Positions 26,033 through 35,700 of a stretch of 64,000 nt of DNA are shown piece after piece. The first letter of the stretch is position 1, and every line of letters starts with the position of its first letter. This DNA is from JAPOUP01 sp965199865. Its GTDB lineage: Bacteria; Pseudomonadota; Alphaproteobacteria; Rhodobacterales; Rhodobacteraceae. The notes below the pieces were generated by a model. It did not search any database. It had not been told where the DNA came from and worked only from the letters and a program-made list of their open reading frames with translations. The position numbers and the translations under genes were made by a program. Location of the stretch: the NCBI GenBank assembly GCA_965199865.1, contig CBDATU010000014.1:310001-374000 (forward strand), read 5' to 3'.

Positions 26033-27613
26033 ATGGCGCGAGGAAAGGCCGGAAAACAGCGAGGTGACGCGACAGCAAAGCCGAACGGTGGCACGACGAC
26101 CGGATATGAGGCTGAGCTATGGGCAATGGCTGATGCTCTACGCGGTTCGATGGATGCCGCTGAATACAAGCATGTTGTCCTTGGGCTGGTTTTCCTCAAA
26201 TACATCTCCGATGCCTTTGAGGAGCGCCATGCCGAGGTCCTCGCCGAATGGGGCGCGGACGCCGCTGAGGATCGGGATGAGTATCTCGCCGAGAACATCT
26301 TCTGGGTGCCGTCTGAATCCCGCTGGAACCGTCTAAAGGCACAGGCCCGGCAACCTGAAATTGGTCAGGTGGTCGATGGCGCGATGGCCGCGATTGAACG
26401 CGACAATCCTGTGCTAAAGGATGTCCTGCCGAAGGACTACGCCCGCCCGGCGCTTGACAAAGTGCGCCTCGGGCAGTTGGTCGATATGGTCAGCAACATC
26501 CGGGTTGGGGACAGGGAGGCCCGTTCTCAGGACGTACTCGGGCGCGTCTACGAGTATTTTCTGTCTCAGTTCGCAAGTAAGGAGGGCAAGAAGGGTGGTG
26601 AGTTCTACACCCCGCGCTGCGTTGTCCAGTTGCTTGTGGAGATGATCGAGCCATACCGGGGCAGGGTCTATGACCCCTGCTGCGGGTCGTCTGGAATGTT
26701 CGTACAGTCCGTCGAATTCATCCGTGCCCATGCGACAGGTAACGGCAATGGCGGCAGGGCGCGATGCGATATTTCGATCTGGGGTCAGGAATCCAACTAC
26801 ACGACCTGGAGGTTGGCGAGGATGAACCTTGCCATTCGCGGCATTGAGGGCCGGATCGGGCATGGCGACACTTTCCACAACGACTGCCACCCTGACCTCA
26901 GGGCCGATTTCATACTGGCCAACCCGCCTTTCAACGTTTCCGACTGGGGTGGGGAGCGACTGGCCGAAGACAGGCGCTGGAAGTATGGCGTGCCACCGAA
27001 GGGCAATGCGAACTTCGCCTGGGTGCAGCACATGGTCCATCATCTGGCTCCACGCGGCACAGCTGGCTTCGTGCTTGCCAATGGTTCCATGTCGTCGGTC
27101 CAGTCGGGTGAGGGAGAGATAAGGAAGAACCTGATCGAAGCCGGATTGGTCGACTGTATGGTGGCTCTGCCTGGGCAGCTTTTTTACTCAACCCAGATTC
27201 CTGCTTGCCTATGGTTTTTGGCGCGCGACCGCAAGCGAAGGAACGAAATCCTGTTCGTTGATGTCCGTGCGATTGGCCGCTTGGTAGACCGCACGCATCG
27301 TGTGCTGAAAGATGAGGACATTAAACGCATCGCCGATGCCTATCATGCCTGGCGCAGGGGGCAGGAGTCCGACGGTTACGAAGATGTTCCCGGCTTCTGT
27401 AAGAGCGCCTCTCTGGAAGAGGTGCGAAGGCATGGTCATGTGCTCACGCCTGGCCGCTATGTGGGTGCCCCGCCACAGGAGGAGGACGAAGAGCCGTTCG
27501 AGGACAGGATGCGGGAACTTGTCCTGCGATTGAGAGAACAGCAGGCCGAAGGCGCAAGGCTGGACAGGGCCATTGAAGCGAACATCAAGCATCTCGGTTT
27601 CTGGAAGGGCTGA
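26033..27613 (+). CDS. hsdM: Type I restriction-modification DNA methyltransferase subunit
   Basis: A 526-residue adenine methyltransferase. The N-terminal HsdM_N domain is recognisable (YEAELWAMADALRGSMDAAEYKHVVLGLVFLKYI, read in two parts around residues 24-57). The SAM-binding motif is DPCCGSSGMF (about residue 214, a variant of DPACGSGG) and the catalytic motif IV is NPPF (about 297). It forms the M2S trimer with HsdS and, with HsdR, the restriction complex. Its stop overlaps the ATG of the fic gene by one base (TGATG), so the locus is transcribed onwards as an operon. Confidence 0.95.
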   Translation: MARGKAGKQRGDATAKPNGGTTTGYEAELWAMADALRGSMDAAEYKHVVLGLVFLKYISDAFEERHAEVLAEWGADAAEDRDEYLAENIFWVPSESRWNRLKAQARQPEIGQVVDGAMAAIERDNPVLKDVLPKDYARPALDKVRLGQLVDMVSNIRVGDREARSQDVLGRVYEYFLSQFASKEGKKGGEFYTPRCVVQLLVEMIEPYRGRVYDPCCGSSGMFVQSVEFIRAHATGNGNGGRARCDISIWGQESNYTTWRLARMNLAIRGIEGRIGHGDTFHNDCHPDLRADFILANPPFNVSDWGGERLAEDRRWKYGVPPKGNANFAWVQHMVHHLAPRGTAGFVLANGSMSSVQSGEGEIRKNLIEAGLVDCMVALPGQLFYSTQIPACLWFLARDRKRRNEILFVDVRAIGRLVDRTHRVLKDEDIKRIADAYHAWRRGQESDGYEDVPGFCKSASLEEVRRHGHVLTPGRYVGAPPQEEDEEPFEDRMRELVLRLREQQAEGARLDRAIEANIKHLGFWKG

Positions 27614-28731
27614 TGCCACCTGTTCACTATCAGAGCTGTGCCTTTCCGCCGGATGGTCGGATTCATTGGGAAAAGCTGATTCCGTTGATCGGCCCAGCGG
27701 CGGCGGCATTGGCACGCTATGATAGCGTATTTGAAGCAATTCCGACTCCGAGGGTCCTGCTTGCGCCGCTGACTATCCGGGAATCCGTGCTCTCATCGCG
27801 CATTGAGGGAATTCAGGCTACCATGGGCGAGGTATTGCGGTTCGAGGCTGGACATCAGCCTGACTCACGAGAACGCCGCGATGACATACAGGAGCTGCTA
27901 AATCATCTTGCGGCCATGCGTCATGCGGAGCAGATGCTGGAGAAATTGCCCTTGTCGCAACGGGTGATCCGGGGAGCACATAAGGTGTTGCTGGACGGAG
28001 TGCGGGGCCAAGGGAAATCGCCCGGAGAATACCGACGCATTCCCAATTGGATTGGCCCTCCCGGCTGTACTGTCAAGGAAGCCCGTTTCGTACCCATAGA
28101 TGCGAACGAACTTCATGCGGCTATGGATGCCTGGGAGCGCTACATTCATGGCGAAACCCCTGACAGATTGGTGCAACTCGCCATCCTGCATGCGGAATTC
28201 GAAGCGTTGCACCCATTTCTGGACGGCAACGGACGCCTTGGTCGCATGCTCGTGCCGCTCTTTCTGTGGCAAACTGGCCTTATCCGTGCGCCGATATTCC
28301 CTATCAGCGCCTGGTTCGAAGCTCGTCGAGAAGCCTACTACGACGGCCTGCTTGCTGTTTTCCGGGACAATGACTGGACAGGCTGGTGCCAGTTCTTCCT
28401 TGAGGCCGTGCGGCTCCAGGCCGAAGACAGCCTTGTAATGGCACAGCAAATTATCAAACTCTATAACAGTTTGAAGGAAAACATCATTGACCTGACCCGT
28501 TCCCGATATGCCATCCATGCCCTGGACTGGATCTTCGAACGGCCGATCTTTAGAAGCACTGACTTTATCACGCAACCGGCTATCCGGTCGCCGCCAGCGG
28601 CGAGGCGGATACTGATCGCTCTGCGCGAAGGCGGTATCCTGGAAACCATCGTCGCTGGGCGTGGGCGTCGGGCCGCAATTCTGGCATTCCCCGCATTGCT
28701 CAGCATCGTTGAGGAAGAGGGTGCATTTTGA
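27613..28731 (+). CDS. Fic-family protein inside the hsd operon
   Basis: A 372-residue Fic protein with a complete active-site loop HPFLDGNGRLGR (His about residue 200) and an N-terminal inhibitory motif SSRIEG (residues 61-66), the class II arrangement in which the motif's Glu blocks ATP until relieved. The C-terminal ~90 residues (RYAIHALDWIFERPIFRSTDFI...ARRILIALREGGIL) form a winged-helix-like domain. It should transfer AMP or a related group to a protein target in the cytoplasm. It is translationally coupled to hsdM and precedes the HEPN/MNT genes. Fic genes are known passengers of hsd operons; the target is unknown. Confidence 0.9.
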   Translation: MPPVHYQSCAFPPDGRIHWEKLIPLIGPAAAALARYDSVFEAIPTPRVLLAPLTIRESVLSSRIEGIQATMGEVLRFEAGHQPDSRERRDDIQELLNHLAAMRHAEQMLEKLPLSQRVIRGAHKVLLDGVRGQGKSPGEYRRIPNWIGPPGCTVKEARFVPIDANELHAAMDAWERYIHGETPDRLVQLAILHAEFEALHPFLDGNGRLGRMLVPLFLWQTGLIRAPIFPISAWFEARREAYYDGLLAVFRDNDWTGWCQFFLEAVRLQAEDSLVMAQQIIKLYNSLKENIIDLTRSRYAIHALDWIFERPIFRSTDFITQPAIRSPPAARRILIALREGGILETIVAGRGRRAAILAFPALLSIVEEEGAF

Positions 28732-28740
28732 GACTTACCG

Positions 28741-28786
28741 GATACACACAAAGAGATTTGTGTATCACTTTTATAGAAAAAGTGAT
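28741..28786 (+). promoter_or_regulatory. Two consecutive hairpins between fic and the HEPN gene
   Basis: GATACACA (28741-28748) pairs with TGTGTATC (28759-28766); overlapping it, ATCACTTTT (28764-28772) pairs with AAAAGTGAT (28778-28786) around 5 nt. The two stems share bases, so they are mutually exclusive in part, an arrangement that could act as a switch or a weak terminator. The segment is clearly AT-rich in a GC-rich locus. It is the only sizeable gap (125 bp) between hsdM and the MNT::hsdS gene and may give HEPN/MNT its own transcriptional control. Confidence 0.45.
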
Positions 28787-28855
28787 CGACAAATCGGTTT
28801 CTCGTGCGTACATGAACAGCAACGACAATGAGTTCAGAAGCAAGGACCGCTGGGC

Positions 28856-29281
28856 GTGAGGGCTGATACCACATACCTTCAGCAACGTATCGGTGCGCTG
28901 GAGCGTTCCTTGGAAAGGATTGGTTTGCATGAAGGGGCGGACGACTTCCTTTACGAAATTTACCGTACGGCTTGTGTCAAGGAGTTCGAACTGGTCCTGG
29001 AGCAGAGCGGCAAACTGCTTCGCAAGCGTATTGCCGAGTATTTCGCCAGCAATCGGCAGGCGGATTGCCTGACGTTCCGGGATCTGTTCCGGCATGCTGC
29101 CAGGCACGGGCTGATTGAAACGGATGTGGTGGAGCGCTGGCTTGGCTATCGAGACAACCGCAACGATATGGCGCACGATTTTGGCGAGGGCTTTTCGGAG
29201 GCGACGCCCAGGCTGCTGCCGTCATTCATCGTCGATGCGAAGGTGCTGGCCGACATGATCGAGGAGGCGGCGGATGACTGA
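28856..29281 (+). CDS. HEPN-domain protein (HI0074-type nucleotidyltransferase partner), putative toxin
   Basis: A 141-residue helical protein starting at GTG. It has the HI0074/HEPN layout: LQQRIGALERSLERIG, then DFLYEIYRTACVKEFELVLEQ, and ending with WLGYRDNRNDMAHDFG, containing the Rx4-6H nuclease signature (RDNRNDMAH) of HEPN toxins. In HEPN/MNT toxin-antitoxin modules the HEPN protein is an RNase silenced by the nucleotidyltransferase. The stop lies 8 nt inside the next gene, which begins with an MNT domain, so the two are translationally coupled. The module is embedded in the type I restriction locus. Confidence 0.88.
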   Translation: MRADTTYLQQRIGALERSLERIGLHEGADDFLYEIYRTACVKEFELVLEQSGKLLRKRIAEYFASNRQADCLTFRDLFRHAARHGLIETDVVERWLGYRDNRNDMAHDFGEGFSEATPRLLPSFIVDAKVLADMIEEAADD

Positions 29282-30857
29282 TCGGCTGCATCTCGGACCC
29301 AGGCACCGCGCCATGCTGGAGCGGCTGTTCGAAGAGCATCTTCCCGGAGTTGAGGTCTGGGCCTATGGAAGTCGGGTGAATGGCCGCAGTCATGACGGCA
29401 GCGACCTTGATCTTGTGCTGCGCGGACCGGGCCTGGACGAGGTTCCGTTTGACCAGCTGGAAGATTTCGAGGAAGCGGTGCGGGTATCGGCGCTCCCGTT
29501 CCTGGTCGAGGCTCGTGACTGGGCGCACCTGCCAGAGCGCTTCCACCGGGAGATTGAGCGGGATTATCTCGTGTTGGTAAGAGTTTATTCACAAGAAATG
29601 TCAGATGGCACAAGAAGGGGAGATGAATGGTGTGAAACCACGCTGGAACAAATAACGATCAATTTTGATTCAATGCGCGTCCCAGTAAAGAAAGCGGATA
29701 GGCAAACCGGACCCCATCCTTACTACGGCGCATCTGGAGTTGTTGACTATATTGATCGCTATATTTTCGATGGAGAATACCTCCTAATCGCGGAGGATGG
29801 AGAAAATCTTCGAACGCGGAAGACGGCTGTTGCCTTTCTTGCTAGGGGGAAATTTTGGGTTAACAACCACGCACATATCATCCAAGGGAACAACAGAGCA
29901 AATACGTGCTACTTGTTGTATGCGCTGTCGCAAATGGATTTTAGCGGTTATCTCACCGGCTCAACAATGCCCAAGCTAACTCAGGGCAATTTGAACCGAA
30001 TCAAGATGTTAACTCCACCTCTTTCTGAGCAAAGGGCCATTGCACATATTTTGGGAACGCTGGACGATAAGATCGAGTTGAATCGGCGCATGAATGAGAT
30101 GCTGGAGGGGATGGCCCACGCGATCTTCAGGGACTGGTTCGTTGACTTCGGTCCGGTGCGCGCCAAGATGGAACGTAGGGAGGCGTACTTGTCATCGGAG
30201 ATTTGGGAATTGTTCCCTGATGCCCTTGATAATGAAGGCAAACCGGAGGGGTGGGAGTTCCACACGCTGGCACGGTTGGCAGCTACAAATTGTAGTAGCT
30301 GGACTGCGCAGCACCATCCGCCAGAAATAGAGTACTTGGATCTCTCCAGCGTGAAATGGGGCAAGATCAAAGCGATCCAATTTCTTGACTGGAACGTCGC
30401 ACCAAGCCGTGCTAGGAGAATAGCCAGAGAGGGGGATACAATCGTCGGAACAACACGTCCAGGTAACGGGTCGTTTGCATATATTTCCAAGGACGGGTTG
30501 ACCGTTAGTACTGGCTTTTCTGTCCTTTCACCCCAAAAGATAGAATACCGCGACTTTGTCTATCTTTCTGCTACCAGAACAGAAAACATTAGCCGTCTTG
30601 CTAACTTGGCTGATGGGCATGGAGGCGCATATCCTGCTGTCAAACCTAGTGATGTTTTGGAAACACCCATTGTATTTCCAGGGGACAGGATACTGAAGTC
30701 ATTTGCTGAGCTGGTGTTTTCATTCCGCGAGAGGGCCGAGTGTGCCAAGCTGGAATCTCAAACATTGAGCCAGATCCGCGATCTCCTCCTTCCAAAACTT
30801 GTCTCCGGCGAAATCCGCGTCCGTGATGCCGGGCGAATAGTTGAGGCGGTCGCATGA
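29274..30857 (+). CDS. hsdS: MNT nucleotidyltransferase domain fused to type I specificity subunit HsdS
   Basis: One uninterrupted frame of 527 residues. Residues ~10-100 are a minimal nucleotidyltransferase: VWAYGSRVNGRSHDGSDLDL has the GSxxxG...SDxDL motif (Gly32, Ser33, Asp44, Asp46), and IERDYLVLV is the usual C-terminal helix of a stand-alone MNT. With no stop it continues, via Met109, into a normal HsdS: WCETTLEQITINFDSMRVPV, YYGASGVVDYIDRYIFDGEY, LTGSTMPKLTQGNLNRI, LSEQRAIAHILGTLDDKIEL, a second target-recognition domain, and QIRDLLLPKLVSGEI. HsdS normally starts near Met109; there is no good ribosome-binding site before it (TTCACAAGAA), supporting a true fusion. It would tether the presumed antitoxin to the DNA-recognition subunit. 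Confidence 0.88.
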   Translation: MTDRLHLGPRHRAMLERLFEEHLPGVEVWAYGSRVNGRSHDGSDLDLVLRGPGLDEVPFDQLEDFEEAVRVSALPFLVEARDWAHLPERFHREIERDYLVLVRVYSQEMSDGTRRGDEWCETTLEQITINFDSMRVPVKKADRQTGPHPYYGASGVVDYIDRYIFDGEYLLIAEDGENLRTRKTAVAFLARGKFWVNNHAHIIQGNNRANTCYLLYALSQMDFSGYLTGSTMPKLTQGNLNRIKMLTPPLSEQRAIAHILGTLDDKIELNRRMNEMLEGMAHAIFRDWFVDFGPVRAKMERREAYLSSEIWELFPDALDNEGKPEGWEFHTLARLAATNCSSWTAQHHPPEIEYLDLSSVKWGKIKAIQFLDWNVAPSRARRIAREGDTIVGTTRPGNGSFAYISKDGLTVSTGFSVLSPQKIEYRDFVYLSATRTENISRLANLADGHGGAYPAVKPSDVLETPIVFPGDRILKSFAELVFSFRERAECAKLESQTLSQIRDLLLPKLVSGEIRVRDAGRIVEAVA

Positions 30858-31000
30858 CGCGTGTTCCCGTCAGCTCTGAACCGTTTTGCCGGACATGTTG
30901 GCCGACAGACGCTGGCTTCCTACTGGGGAACCACCGACAGTGTGTCTGGCTGGATCGAATCCGGTAACCGTTCAGACGTTAGCCGTCGAGGAGATACGGA

Positions 31001-32740
31001 ATGCTCACCAAACTCGCTGTCCGGAACTTCAAGCGCCTGGGTGAGGTTGAGATCGAGCTGGGTAACCCTGTCGTGTTCGTTGGCTCCAACAATTCAGGGA
31101 AGACCTCGGCCATGCAGGCTCTGGCCCTGTGGGACATTGGCGTCAAGCGGTGGAACGAGAAGCGTGCGGGCAAGAGCGCACCGGAAAAGCGTCCGGGCGT
31201 AACGGTGAACCGCAGGGATCTGGTCGCAATTCCCCATCCAAGCGCCGTGTACCTCTGGCGTGACCTGCATGTGAGGGATGTCCAACGGGTCGACGGAAAG
31301 CAGCGGACCAACAGCGTACGGATTGATGTTGTCGTCGAGGGGGTTGATGAGGACATGGTCTGGACCTGCGGTCTGGAGTTCGACTACGCCAACGAAGAGT
31401 CGTTCTACTGCCGCCCTCTCAGGCTTGGTGAAGGCAGGCAACCTGATCGGATGCCGGTGCCGCAGATAGCTGGATCCGTGCGCATAGCCTTTCTTCCTCC
31501 AATGTCTGGCCTGGTCACCAATGAGACGCGACTCGATCAGGGAGCCGTGAATGTAAGGGTCGGCGAAGGTCGCACCGCTGAAGTGCTCCGCAACCTGTGC
31601 TTTCAGATCGTGGAGCGGGATCCGGACGGATGGGAATCGCTGGTCGAGCGTATTGATGCGCTCTTTGGAGCAAGGCTTGACAGACCCCTCTATGTCGCGG
31701 AGCGGGGAGAGATCTCCATGGGGTACCGGGAACGAGGCACGACTCTCGATCTCTCCTCAAGCGGGCGGGGACTGCAGCAGACCCTGCTGATTCTCGCCTA
31801 CATGTACGCCAATCCCGGAGCAGTCATTCTGTTGGATGAACCGGACGCCCATCTCGAAATCCTGCGCCAGAGGCAGATCTATGAACTTGTTTCCGAGGTC
31901 GCTGCGGACAGCGGCAACCAGATCATAGCGACAAGCCATTCCGAAGTGCTCCTGAATGAAGCCGCTGGCAGGGACCTGGTCATTGCGTTTGTTGGCAGGC
32001 CACACCGCATCGGGGATGGAAAGAGCCAGGTGCGCAAGGCCCTGGCCGAGATCGGCTTCGATCAGTATTATCAGGCCGAACAGACCGGATGGGTGTTTTA
32101 TCTCGAAGGCTCCACGGATCTGGCGATATTGCGCGCTTTCGCCAAACGCCTTGGCAAGGACCGTGCCGTTCGGGCACTGGAGCGGCCCTTTGTGCATTAC
32201 GTTGGAAACAATCCACCTACTACAGCGCGTCACTTTCATGCCATTAGGGAAGCGCTGCCCGAACTCAAGGGAGTTGCGCTGTTCGATTCCCTGGAGAAGC
32301 CCCCTTCCGGGAACCCCCTTCTTCAGCAACTCGTCTGGAGCCGGAGGGAGATTGAGAACTATCTGTGCACTCAGCAAACTCTCGAAGCCTATGCGCATGC
32401 CACGGCCAGGAAATCGGAGCCTATGCCTCTCTTCACGCCGACAGAGGTCAGCAGGCGACTGACAGCCATGCGGGAGGCGATTGCCGAGATCAGTCAGGCA
32501 CTTGCCGCACTGGGCAAGGGATCACCTTGGGATGCTGGGTTCAAGGTGAGCGACGAGTTCCTGACACCGTTGTTCCGGGTCTATTTCGGGAAAATGGGCA
32601 TACCCAATCTCATGAGCAAAAAGAACTTCTACGAACTGGCCGACTATGTGCCAGAAGGGGAAATCGATCCGGAAATCGGCGAAAAGCTGGACGTTATCGC
32701 TTCGGTAGCCGAAAGCGCCTCGCCCGCCATTGACGGATGA
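31001..32740 (+). CDS. AAA/ABC-type ATPase with TOPRIM-like C-terminus (OLD/RloA-B-like)
   Basis: A 579-residue protein. N-terminal ABC-class ATPase: LAVRNFKRLGEVEIEL, Walker A GSNNSGKTS (28-36), signature LSSSGRG (251-257), Walker B VILLDEP (274-280) and switch TSHSE (311-315). From about 360 it continues as a TOPRIM-like nuclease domain: VFYLEGSTDLAIL with the metal-binding Glu, GVALFDS, and the WSRREIENYL motif common in OLD- and RloB-type proteins. Such proteins serve in phage defence (OLD, PARIS, Gabija families) and as 'restriction-linked' genes in hsd loci. It starts behind GAGGAG and ends immediately before hsdR. Confidence 0.85.
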   Translation: MLTKLAVRNFKRLGEVEIELGNPVVFVGSNNSGKTSAMQALALWDIGVKRWNEKRAGKSAPEKRPGVTVNRRDLVAIPHPSAVYLWRDLHVRDVQRVDGKQRTNSVRIDVVVEGVDEDMVWTCGLEFDYANEESFYCRPLRLGEGRQPDRMPVPQIAGSVRIAFLPPMSGLVTNETRLDQGAVNVRVGEGRTAEVLRNLCFQIVERDPDGWESLVERIDALFGARLDRPLYVAERGEISMGYRERGTTLDLSSSGRGLQQTLLILAYMYANPGAVILLDEPDAHLEILRQRQIYELVSEVAADSGNQIIATSHSEVLLNEAAGRDLVIAFVGRPHRIGDGKSQVRKALAEIGFDQYYQAEQTGWVFYLEGSTDLAILRAFAKRLGKDRAVRALERPFVHYVGNNPPTTARHFHAIREALPELKGVALFDSLEKPPSGNPLLQQLVWSRREIENYLCTQQTLEAYAHATARKSEPMPLFTPTEVSRRLTAMREAIAEISQALAALGKGSPWDAGFKVSDEFLTPLFRVYFGKMGIPNLMSKKNFYELADYVPEGEIDPEIGEKLDVIASVAESASPAIDG

Positions 32741-35700
32741 TTGTATGCGTTTCAGGATCACTCCGTTGTGCAATCGCAGCGGTCGGAGAGTGACTTGACC
32801 CGCCTGACAGAATCCGATGTTGAAAGCGCCGCGCTCGAATGGCTTGCGGAACTTGGCTGGAGCATCGCTTACGGACCCGACCTCGCTCCTGATATGCCGA
32901 ACTCCGAACGGGCCGACTATGGCGCGGTTGTTCTGGAGGGGCGACTGCTTGGTGCATTGGAGCGCCTGAATCCAGACCTTCCGGCTGAGGCCCTGGAGGA
33001 CGCACTCCGCAGGCTCACCAGGCCGGAAGGCGCGACCCTGGGAGCGTGCAATCGGGCCGTCCATCGCATGCTGGTTGAAGGTGTGACGGTGGAATACCGG
33101 ACGGAGATTGGCGATGTCCGGGGCGCTCAGGTGCGCGTTGCGGATTTCGACAACCCGGTCGGCAATGACTGGCTCGCCGCAAACCAGGTCACCGTGGTCG
33201 AGAACGGGCGCGAACGCCGCCCCGACATCGTGCTCTTCGTAAACGGACTACCTTTGGGCCTGATCGAGCTCAAGAACCCGGCAGACGAGGATGCGACAGT
33301 CTGGACTGCCTGGCACCAGCTCCAGACCTACAGGGCTGAACTGCCTTTGCTGTTTTCGTTCAATGAGGTGCTCGTCGTGTCTGACGGCGTGGACGCCCGG
33401 GTCGGTACGCTGACCGCGGGCAGGGAGTGGTTCAAACCTTGGAGAACTGTCACTGGCGACAGGTTGGCCAGCCCGGACTTGCCGCAGTTACAGACGATGC
33501 TCGAAGGAGCATTTTCACCGGATCGGTTTCTCCAACTGGTACGCGACTTCATCGTGTTCGAAGATGACGGCGGCGTGCTCGCGAAGAAGATGGCGGGATA
33601 TCACCAGTTTCATGCCGTTCAGACGGCGACCGCAGAGACGTTGCGTGCGGCGGAGCTGCAGCGGGTTTCTGGCCACCGTGGCCAGTCTGGCAATGACGGG
33701 ACGAGTAATCGCTCTGGTGGTGACCCTGGTGACCGGCGTATCGGGGTCGTCTGGCACACGCAGGGTTCCGGTAAGAGTCTGACCATGGCTTTCTATGCAG
33801 GGCGGATCATCCGTGAGCCAGCGCTGGAGAATCCGACAGTTGTCGTCCTGACTGACCGGAATGACCTGGATGACCAGCTCTTCGGGACATTCGCGCGATG
33901 TCAGGATCTGCTCAGGCAGCCGCCTGTGCAGGCCAGTAGCCGGGCGGATCTGCGCTCGAAGCTTGCCATCGGGTCGGGCGGGGTAGTGTTCACCACAATC
34001 CAGAAATTCTTCCCAGGAGATTGGGGCGACCGTCATCCTCTGCTGTCCGAACGACGCAACATCGTGGTCATTGCCGACGAGGCGCATCGCAGTCAGTACG
34101 ACTTCATAGACGGATTCGCTCGCCATATGCGGGACGCCCTGCCCAACGCGTCCTTTGTCGGTTTCACCGGAACTCCAGTCGAGATCCAGGATGCCAACAC
34201 ACGCGCCGTCTTTGGCGATTTTATAAGCATTTATGACATTCAGCGTGCGGTCGAGGATGGCGCTACGGTGCCAATCTATTTCGAAAGCCGATTGGCAAGC
34301 CTCGTGCTGGACCAGGATGAAATGCCTCTCATCGACACCGAGTTTGAGGAAGTGACCGAAGGCGAGGAGACCGAAAGCAGGGAAAAACTGAAGACGAAAT
34401 GGGCACAGCTCGAAGCGATCGTGGGGACTGACAAACGCGTTGCTCTCGTAGCCGATGACATCATCAAGCACTTTGAGAGCCGTACCGCAGCAATGAATGG
34501 CAAGGCGATGGTTGTCTGTATGAGCAGACGCATCTGCGCCGATCTATACAATGCGCTCATTCGTCTGCGACCGGATTGGGAAGACGGGGACGACGGTAAA
34601 GGTCAGCTCAAGGTTGTTATGACCGGATCCGCTTCCGATCCTCCCGAATGGCAAAAACACATTCGGAACAGACCACGGCGCGAACTTCTTGCGAAACGGT
34701 TCCGTGATGCAGGAGATTCGTTTCGGATGGTCATAGTACGTGACATGTGGCTGACTGGCTTCGACGCACCCAGTCTGCATACCATGTATGTGGACAAGCC
34801 AATGCGGGGCCACGGACTCATGCAGGCAATTGCGCGTGTGAATCGTGTCTTCCGGGACAAGCCCGGTGGACTGATAGTCGACTACATTGGATTTGCGCAT
34901 GAACTCAAGCGGGCGCTTGCGGCCTATACCGAGAGCGGCGGAACCGGGAAGGCTGCGCTCGATCAGTCGGAAGCGGTTGCGGTGATGCATGAGAAGTATG
35001 AGATCTGCCTAGATCTGTTTAATGGGTTCGATTTCGAGAGGTGGTACGATGGTACTTCGACGCAGCGTGTAGCGCTGTTACCGACAGCTCAGGAACACAT
35101 CCTGGCACAGGAGAACGGTAGGGACCGCTGCCTTAAGGCGGTTCGGGAACTGTCCCAGGCATTTGCGCTCGCGGTGCCCCACGAGGAAACGTTTCGTATC
35201 CGTGACGATGTAGCTTTTTTCCAGGCCGTTCGATCTGTGCTCGCCAAGCACGGGAAACGTGACCAGCACAATGGTGAAGGGTTGGACCAGGCGGTTCGGC
35301 AGATCGTATCCCGAGCGATGGGATCGGATGGAGTCGTGGACATCTTCGAGGCTGCAGGTCTGGAAAAGCACGACATTTCAATCCTGTCCGACGAATTCCT
35401 CGCGGAAGTGCAGGGAATGCCTCAACGAAACCTTGCGGTGGAGTTTCTGCAGAATCTGCTGAAAGAGGAACTTTCCACCCGACGGCCTCGAAACGTGGTT
35501 CAGACGCGGTCATTCACCGAGATGCTGGAGCGGACGTTGCGACGCTATCGCAATCGCGCGGTGGAAGCCGCTCAGGTGATTGAGGAACTGATTCAGATCG
35601 CTCGCGAACTGCGGGAGGCCAGCGCTCGTGGCGAGATACTCGGACTTACGGACGACGAACTCGCCTTCTATGACGCGCTGGAGGTAAACGATAGCGCTGT

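Noticed and set aside
33515..34471. 318-codon minus-strand frame
   Set aside because: Antisense to hsdR helicase motifs; no ribosome-binding site and no family resemblance.
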